Assembly (NCBI GenBank): GCA_035610835.1 | Contig: CM069442.1 | Coordinates: 62,907,431-62,971,430, forward strand | Origin: Ophiura sarsii | Taxonomy: Eukaryota; Echinodermata; Ophiuroidea; Amphilepidida; Ophiuridae | Length of the DNA: 64,000 nucleotides | Direction: 5' to 3' | Shown here: positions 59,184 to 64,000 of the stretch, one piece after another | How the letters are laid out: every line of letters begins with the position of its first letter | How positions within the stretch are numbered: position 1 is the stretch's first letter | The notes under the pieces: model-generated | What the model saw: only the letters and a program-made list of their open reading frames with translations | Databases searched by the model: none | What the model was told of the DNA's origin: nothing | Program-made: the position numbers and the translations under genes

Positions 59184-59319
59184 GTATCTGTTCAAGCAAC
59201 GTGTGCTACCTTGACTGTAATGACCGTTGATCGATATTACGTCATCATGTCACCATTCGCATCTCGACGCACGCGCACTACATGCCGCGCTGCCATGATA
59301 TGCTGTTGCATATGGATAC
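59184..59319 (+). CDS. KISSR: Exon 2 of the kisspeptin-receptor-like GPCR (TM3-ICL2-TM4 start)
   Basis: The acceptor CCCATCAG opens a 136-bp exon in phase 0, translating VSVQATCATLTVMTVDRYYV then IMSPFASRRTRTTCRAAMIC and CCIWI, ending in phase 1 at C|GTAAGA. It supplies TM3 with the DRY motif (residues 124-126 when joined to exon 1), the ICL2 Pro and the first part of TM4 with its Trp. VSVQATCATLT before the DRY motif is a signature of kisspeptin receptors, and exon borders at these two places match the vertebrate receptor gene as I recall it. TM4 end to TM7 must be encoded to the right of the window. A Helitron begins six bases into the next intron. Confidence 0.88.
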
Positions 59320-59814
59320 GTAAGATCTATATACTAATTTTCGGTCCCTCGCCTGATTAGATAGTTCAATAATAATTTTACACTCGCGTCCCTCTTCAAC
59401 TGAAAAAGCGTGGGAATTGCGCCTCTAATACACGAGCTAATTAGATAGTTCAATACCAGTATTTTCACGTTTTCAGACATGCGCAGAAAGGATCACAGAT
59501 GATAATCCGAAATGTTGAATTTATTTTACTCGGATAGCTACTGTTCGGGCAAAAATTGTGGTTTTCGGAGTGAGTGATGACATATGGTCTTCACCCAAAA
59601 TATTTTCATCAGGGATATAGCTACATTTCTGTATATGCGGCCGTTTGTTATTCTTAAAGATCGCATGAGTACAAGCATTTATACGTGACTATCCGTCCGA
59701 CAAATAAAATTATTTTACGACATTTTCTAAATGTAAATAAAAACTCTTACACAGATCTTAAAGTGACACTCTCGCATTAGTAACATAGATGAACGCGTAG
59801 TTTGCTAACGATAA

Positions 59815-61675
59815 TGTATTTATTATTTGACATTCACCAAACATATAGGTATGGTCAAAGTACACAAAGATAAGGAAACAAACAAACAAACAAACAAACA
59901 AATTATAACAAACAAATGTACATAAGTATAAAATATAGATACATATATATCATATACAATTTAAACTCCTGAAGATGTACGCAACTCAAATGCAGAGTTT
60001 ACAAAATTAATAACTGGACGAATGCAATCAAATTCGTTAACCCTCATTATAGTCAAGAAAATGTCATTGTCATCTAAGTTATCAAGATCATATATTTCAC
60101 CAATTTCAGATATCATTTTAGTACGCATATCATTATAGAGCGGGCATTTCATAATGAAGTGAAATTCATCTTCGATGACATTTAGATTGCATGACATGCA
60201 TATCCTTTCATTTGGGGGGATTATCGGGTATACATATCGCCCCTTTTCAATCATGAGTGAGTGAGCGCTAACTCTTAATTTACAAAATAGGGATCTACGA
60301 GACTGGTTAAAAAGAACAATGTAATTTTCCAAATCAAAAGAATCTTTGAACGTGCAGTAACATCGAAGTTTAGACTGGAAGTTGTTAATAACATTAGACC
60401 AGTGATCACTGTATATGGATTCAAGATTACCTATAATTAGGTTACGAAAATTACCAGAAGTGATTGTGTTAGGTTTGTGCCAAATGTCGATATTATGAAT
60501 CATGGTTAAAATCTTCTTAATGCCCGAAGACCAAGTAAATGCTCCGGAATCTGACATCTTTCTGTTATCGATTAAAGCATCGATTACTAAAGATGTGCAT
60601 CCATTCATACATTTTTTGTTCAAATTCCACCAATATTTTACCGATAAACTCAGCATTATAATGAGCAATGGGAAACTACCTAGTTCGCCTCTTACTGCAT
60701 TATTGGTTGTTCTTTTGTTTACTCCTAAAATAAGTTTACAAACCTTAATATGCAAGGTTTCGCTTGAGAGTTTATCACATACAGTAAGGAAATTTGAATC
60801 ATTAAGGCTTTTCAGTAAATACGGGGCCCATACTTCACAACCATAATTTAAGATTGGTTGAATAAGTGTACTGAATAATTTCAGACTACATTTGTATGAT
60901 GAATTGTATAAATTTTCCCTTATCTTGAAATATGCTTTCAGTGCCTTATCTTTGAGACGTAAGATAGCTTTTGTAAATGAGCCAGACGGTATAAAAACAA
61001 TGCCCAAATAACAATATTCATTAGTAATCTTAAGACTAACATTACCATAACTAAATTCAAACTTATCTAGAATATGACCTCTTTTATTAAAGATCATAAT
61101 GTTTGATTTATCAATATTTACAATGAGTTTCCACTTAATACAATAGTCATGTAATCGGTTAAGAGCACACTGTAAGCCATTAGGGCTTTTTGAGATGAGG
61201 ATTAAATCATCAGCATACATAAGACAATTAAGATCATGGTTATTAAGCGTAACTGGGTCACAATTGGAGTTAAAGATGTTTGGAAGGTCATTGAGAAATA
61301 TATTGAAGAACATAGGACTAAGAACACATCCTTGTTTCACCCCAACTGTAGTGCTAAAAGAGTCAGTTAGTTTACCATCACATTTAACAGTGAAACAGAC
61401 TGATGAGTACATGTCTTGAATTGTTTTAAGAAATTTACCTCCGATACCAATTTTAGTTAATTTGTATATAAGAGCGTCACGCCATATAGTATCAAATGCA
61501 GCGGAGAAATCAATAAAACACACATACAAATGGGCTTTACCCGCCCGATTAATATACTTATCGATAACAGATTTTAGGACTAGAATGTGGTCACTTGTCC
61601 TGGAGCCTTTCCTAAAACCTATTTGATTTGGAGGGATGATATTGTTTTTATCCACAAACATACTAAGGCGATCAT
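59815..61675 (-). mobile_element. 5'-truncated LINE nested in Helitron copy 2
   Basis: Comparison with Helitron copy 1 (GCTAACGATA|AAGAAACTG, uninterrupted at about 36919-36937) fixes the insertion to ATAA at 59811-59814 and 61676-61679; the direct repeat is at most 4 bp. The 3' end (left side on this strand) is short, with AATAAATACA on the minus strand as a possible polyadenylation signal and an AAAC-type microsatellite at 59877-59902 near it. The 5' part is missing up to the middle of the reverse transcriptase. Confidence 0.9.
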
Positions 61676-61676
61676 A
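59961..61676 (-). CDS. Non-LTR reverse transcriptase, N-terminally truncated but open
   Basis: The frame read from the ATG at 61742 is 593 codons, but residues 1-22 are translated from Helitron DNA; the LINE part starts near residue 23. Motifs: GFRKGSRTSDHI (42-53), FIDFSAAFD with catalytic D78, GVKQGCVLSP (134-143), YADD (176-179), then the thumb region (YCYLGIVFIPSGS, PILNYGCEVWAP) and a C-terminal zinc-knuckle-like C-x2-C...H-x4-C (ERICMSCN...FHFIMKCPLYN). It would synthesise cDNA from element RNA at a nicked target. The endonuclease domain and RT fingers are absent, so it cannot retrotranspose alone. The long open frame shows that insertion is fairly recent. Clade is not certain; the C-terminal Cys-His motif points to the jockey/R1/I side of LINEs. 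Confidence 0.92.
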   Translation of the reverse strand, partial: YDRLSMFVDKNNIIPPNQIGFRKGSRTSDHILVLKSVIDKYINRAGKAHLYVCFIDFSAAFDTIWRDALIYKLTKIGIGGKFLKTIQDMYSSVCFTVKCDGKLTDSFSTTVGVKQGCVLSPMFFNIFLNDLPNIFNSNCDPVTLNNHDLNCLMYADDLILISKSPNGLQCALNRLHDYCIKWKLIVNIDKSNIMIFNKRGHILDKFEFSYGNVSLKITNEYCYLGIVFIPSGSFTKAILRLKDKALKAYFKIRENLYNSSYKCSLKLFSTLIQPILNYGCEVWAPYLLKSLNDSNFLTVCDKLSSETLHIKVCKLILGVNKRTTNNAVRGELGSFPLLIIMLSLSVKYWWNLNKKCMNGCTSLVIDALIDNRKMSDSGAFTWSSGIKKILTMIHNIDIWHKPNTITSGNFRNLIIGNLESIYSDHWSNVINNFQSKLRCYCTFKDSFDLENYIVLFNQSRRSLFCKLRVSAHSLMIEKGRYVYPIIPPNERICMSCNLNVIEDEFHFIMKCPLYNDMRTKMISEIGEIYDLDNLDDNDIFLTIMRVNEFDCIRPVINFVNSAFELRTSSGV

Positions 61677-61848
61677 TAAAGAAACTGTGGCGGTACCATA
61701 ACAACAGTTCCTATGTTGAAGCTGCGCGACCGCGTTTATCATGGTGCGCGCGATTCAGCGCACACGTAATGACGCATACAAAGTGTATACGCGTTTGTGG
61801 CGCAAACTGCACATTGTAACGTGGCAGGGTGAAAGCAGGCAGTCCGTA

Positions 61849-62097
61849 CACTCTAAGAAAAAGGATGCTTCAGGGGTTCTTGGCTGTCCCGTATGGAACC
61901 CTTATCACCTTAAAAGGTTCCAAAAAGAACCATTTTAAGGTTCAAAGTGGGCAAAATATGGGCAAACATTGGTCTTTAGAACCGCTAAAGGTTCTCCACA
62001 AGAACCTTTTGGGGGCCTTTAAAATCAAAGAACCTTTAAACAAACCATATACGGGACAGCCAAGAACCCCTCTGAAGCACCCTTTTTTCTAATAGTG
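61849..62097. mobile_element. TA-flanked MITE with CACTCTAAGAAAAAGG ends, in Helitron copy 2
   Basis: The left end CACTCTAAGAAAAAGGATGC and the inverted right end (complement CACTATTAGAAAAAAGGGTG) continue as matching arms through GGGGTTCTTGGCTGTCCCGTAT. TA precedes and follows (61847-61848, 62098-62099). It is absent from the corresponding part of copy 1. The interior repeats AAAGGTTC/GAACCTTT words. No transposase; Tc1/mariner type by target site. Confidence 0.88.
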
Positions 62098-63365
62098 TAC
62101 CCTAAAGCCACCTCCTCCTCTCCGCACTTGGATATAAGGGCACATGGGGCATCTGGATAAACGGAACGTGTTTTTTGTGTGGTACATTATCATGATTATT
62201 ATAGAGTGTCTGGATTATTAAGGGCATCCGTGGTATCTGGATTACGGGGTTCACTATAAAACGAGTCTCAAATTACCTGGATACTAATACTATGCACAGG
62301 TGGGCCACCTGTGATAACTGCATTTTAAGGGTGTACACTCAGATAGTATCTCGGGAGGCTTTATAGAACACAGCAAACATGACAAAGGGACTACATACTA
62401 TACGTTAAGGCCCCACATGCCTATTGGAGGAATAATGTATTTAATGTAAATAGGCCAAACAAAACCCGGATGGCACACATTGTGTAAAGTACAAGCGTGG
62501 AATGGTACAAGTGATCTTAATGATAGAATCGGACGACCATAAAACTAAACGACCGACTATAAAACTATAACGCTCAGTACGTAGGCCTACTGAATTACCG
62601 TGGATACAGTATGTGCATGCATATGGGAAGTGGCGACACCAGCACCAAAATGTTAAAGGAGGAAAACGGTGTGGTGGGGCAATAAAAGAATCGGGGGAGA
62701 CATTTAAAATCTAAATTTTAAGTAACTTTCAATTTTGACATTAAAATTCAACTTTTTATTATTTGGAGTACAAAATAGGTAGAGACATGCGCTGACAGGA
62801 GGTACTAACTGGGTATTAAGAACACGTTGATGGAGTAAGCCTACTTGGATTAGGAACATGGGTATTATGGGTATCTGTATTATTTAAGAGCACATTGGGC
62901 CTAGGCTCATGGTGTATTAAGGGCACCATGTCACTTACATGATATCAAGGGCACTTTAGTACCTGAATTATTTAAGGACATACTCTTGATATTTATATAA
63001 ACATTTATAACGCTATGATATACTCACCTCTGCCTATGTGATAGGCCTATGACTTTTACTGCCCGCTATCTTCGGCACCCGCGTTTAATTTACTTGACTA
63101 TGATAAAGTAAGGGCACCTGGGTATCTCGAGATAACGGCACACTGCAGTAGGCCTACCTTGATTATGTGGTATTCGGTGCATTATTAAGGGCACCAGGGG
63201 TAACTGGATTAGGGGGTAGGGCTTAGGCCTATGAGGTCCCTGGATGTAATGGGACAACGGGTAGGCCTACCTGCATTTCAGGTCTCATGGGAGGCCTATA
63301 CATAGGTATCTGGAAACACAAACGTAGGCCTACCTAGATTAACATGAGTAAGGCACATGTATACC

Positions 63366-63718
63366 CGGGGGGGGGGGGGGTACTCGAATTTGGTTTGGTC
63401 GGGGGTGTGCCGCTGGAGATTCAAAACCCATACCCATTTCTAAGGGTGATTTTCAAAACCCATACCCATTTCTAAGGGTGATTTTTCGTGAAAATAGGCC
63501 TAATTTTGGCAAATTTCCGCGAAAATCGCGAAAACAGGACCCATATCTAAGGATTTTTTGGCAAATTTTCGCGAAAATCGCGAAAACAGGACCCATGTCT
63601 AAGGATTTTTCACTGAAAAGCCTACCCATAGCTAAGGATGTCTCATGAAAAAACGACCCACTGGAGCGGCACATCCCCGTATACCTGACATACGTGAGTA
63701 CCCCCCCCCCCCCCCGGG
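63366..63718. mobile_element. Poly-G-ended MITE in Helitron copy 2
   Basis: G14-TACTCG at the left and GAGTA-C15-GGG at the right form the TIR. ATGTATACC is present on both sides (63357-63365 and 63719-63727) but once in Helitron copy 1 (CACATGTATACCTGG), proving insertion with a 7-9-bp duplication (length ambiguous because the element ends in C/G). Two internal direct duplications are visible: CAAAACCCATACCCATTTCT (about 63422 and 63454) and CGCGAAAATCGCGAAAACAG (about 63518 and 63570). No ORF of note. Confidence 0.9.
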
Positions 63719-63875
63719 ATGTATACCTGGATTATCAAAAGCACCTGCGCTATTCGGATTATTTATAGGGCCCTGTCTGCATTATGTATACATATGTAGG
63801 ACATGTTCTTGATATTATTGTATCAAATTTTCTTACGCTTTGTTTACTTATTCCCCGTGAAATCTTCTAGCGGGT

Positions 63876-63892
63876 CCAGCGCGAAGCGCTGG
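63876..63892 (+). other. Helitron 3' hairpin, copy 2
   Basis: CCAGCGC-GAA-GCGCTGG forms a perfect 7-bp stem six bases before CTAG (63899-63902). Confidence 0.85.
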
Positions 63893-63902
63893 TGCCCGCT
63901 AG

Positions 63903-64000
63903 TATAAATAAAAACATAGCTATATTTTAATCGCAAAACGGTTTCTTAGATTAATGTTACTAATATCTAAACCTTAACCAAACCATCCAGCCGACAAGTT
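63903..64000 (+). other. Resumed intron 2 of the GPCR gene
   Basis: Sequence after the Helitron, beginning TATAAATAAAAACATAGC, should be the original continuation of GTAAGA at 59325. No exon is visible before the window ends. Confidence 0.55.

Larger units (their letters stand above)
59326..63902 (+). mobile_element. Non-autonomous Helitron, copy 2, inserted at the exon 2 splice donor
   Basis: It begins TCTATATACTAATTTTC after the A of GTAAGA and ends in a hairpin plus CTAG before T at 63903. The parts shared with copy 1 (36014-39666) include CACTCGCGTCCCTCTTCAAC, AGACATGCGCAGAAAGGATC, TAAAGTGACACT(T/C)TC, GCGCACACGTAATGACGCA and the long CCTGGATTATTAAGGGCAC region. It lacks the 470-bp MITE and about 0.5 kb (37100-37650) present in copy 1. 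It carries three insertions of its own: LINE 59815-61675, MITE 61849-62097 and MITE 63366-63718. No Rep/helicase. Confidence 0.9.

Overview
This window is a piece of an animal (metazoan) genome, not bacterial. It is AT-rich and non-coding almost throughout. The one host gene is split by spliceosomal introns, and most of the rest is transposable-element debris and tandem repeats. The kisspeptin-receptor-like GPCR, the vertebrate-type TTAGGG repeats and the mix of Helitrons, Tc1/mariner, hAT and piggyBac-type MITEs and LINE fragments suggest a marine invertebrate deuterostome (ambulacrarian or cephalochordate). That placement is an inference from one gene plus repeat style.

Layout. 1-6 kb: a 101-bp satellite (about 21 units, then 2.5 more after a mariner-like insertion), a piggyBac-type MITE, and an array built from TAGCT/AGCTA words. 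6-17 kb: mostly unannotatable sequence with several terminal-inverted-repeat (TIR) elements, two of them containing perfect palindromes. 17.9-23 kb: a diverged segmental duplication interrupted by a Tc1-like element that still encodes the end of its transposase. 23-31 kb: minisatellites, MITEs and a 1.4-kb foldback element with a tRNA-like sequence in each arm. 31-35 kb: two foldback elements whose interiors are arrays of short words. 36.0-39.7 kb: a non-autonomous Helitron, followed by a 22-bp minisatellite. 41.8-42.4 kb: a palindromic element enclosing telomere-type repeats. 43.4 kb: a hAT MITE.

The host gene. Exon 1 (45420-45743) and exon 2 (59184-59319) encode TM1 to TM3/ICL2 of a rhodopsin-class GPCR closest to kisspeptin receptors. 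They are separated by a 13.4-kb phase-0 intron filled with repeats. Later exons lie beyond the window. A second copy of the Helitron (59326-63902) sits exactly six bases past the exon 2 splice donor, leaving GTAAGA intact. That copy carries a nested LINE reverse transcriptase, a TA-target MITE and a poly-G-ended MITE. Because the two Helitron copies lack each other's nested insertions, the pair acts as mutual empty sites and fixes the boundaries of four insertions.

No complete multi-gene system is visible. The most interesting structures are the paired Helitrons, the Helitron at the splice donor, the foldback elements with internal short-palindrome arrays, the telomere-repeat palindrome and the tRNA-bearing foldback element.
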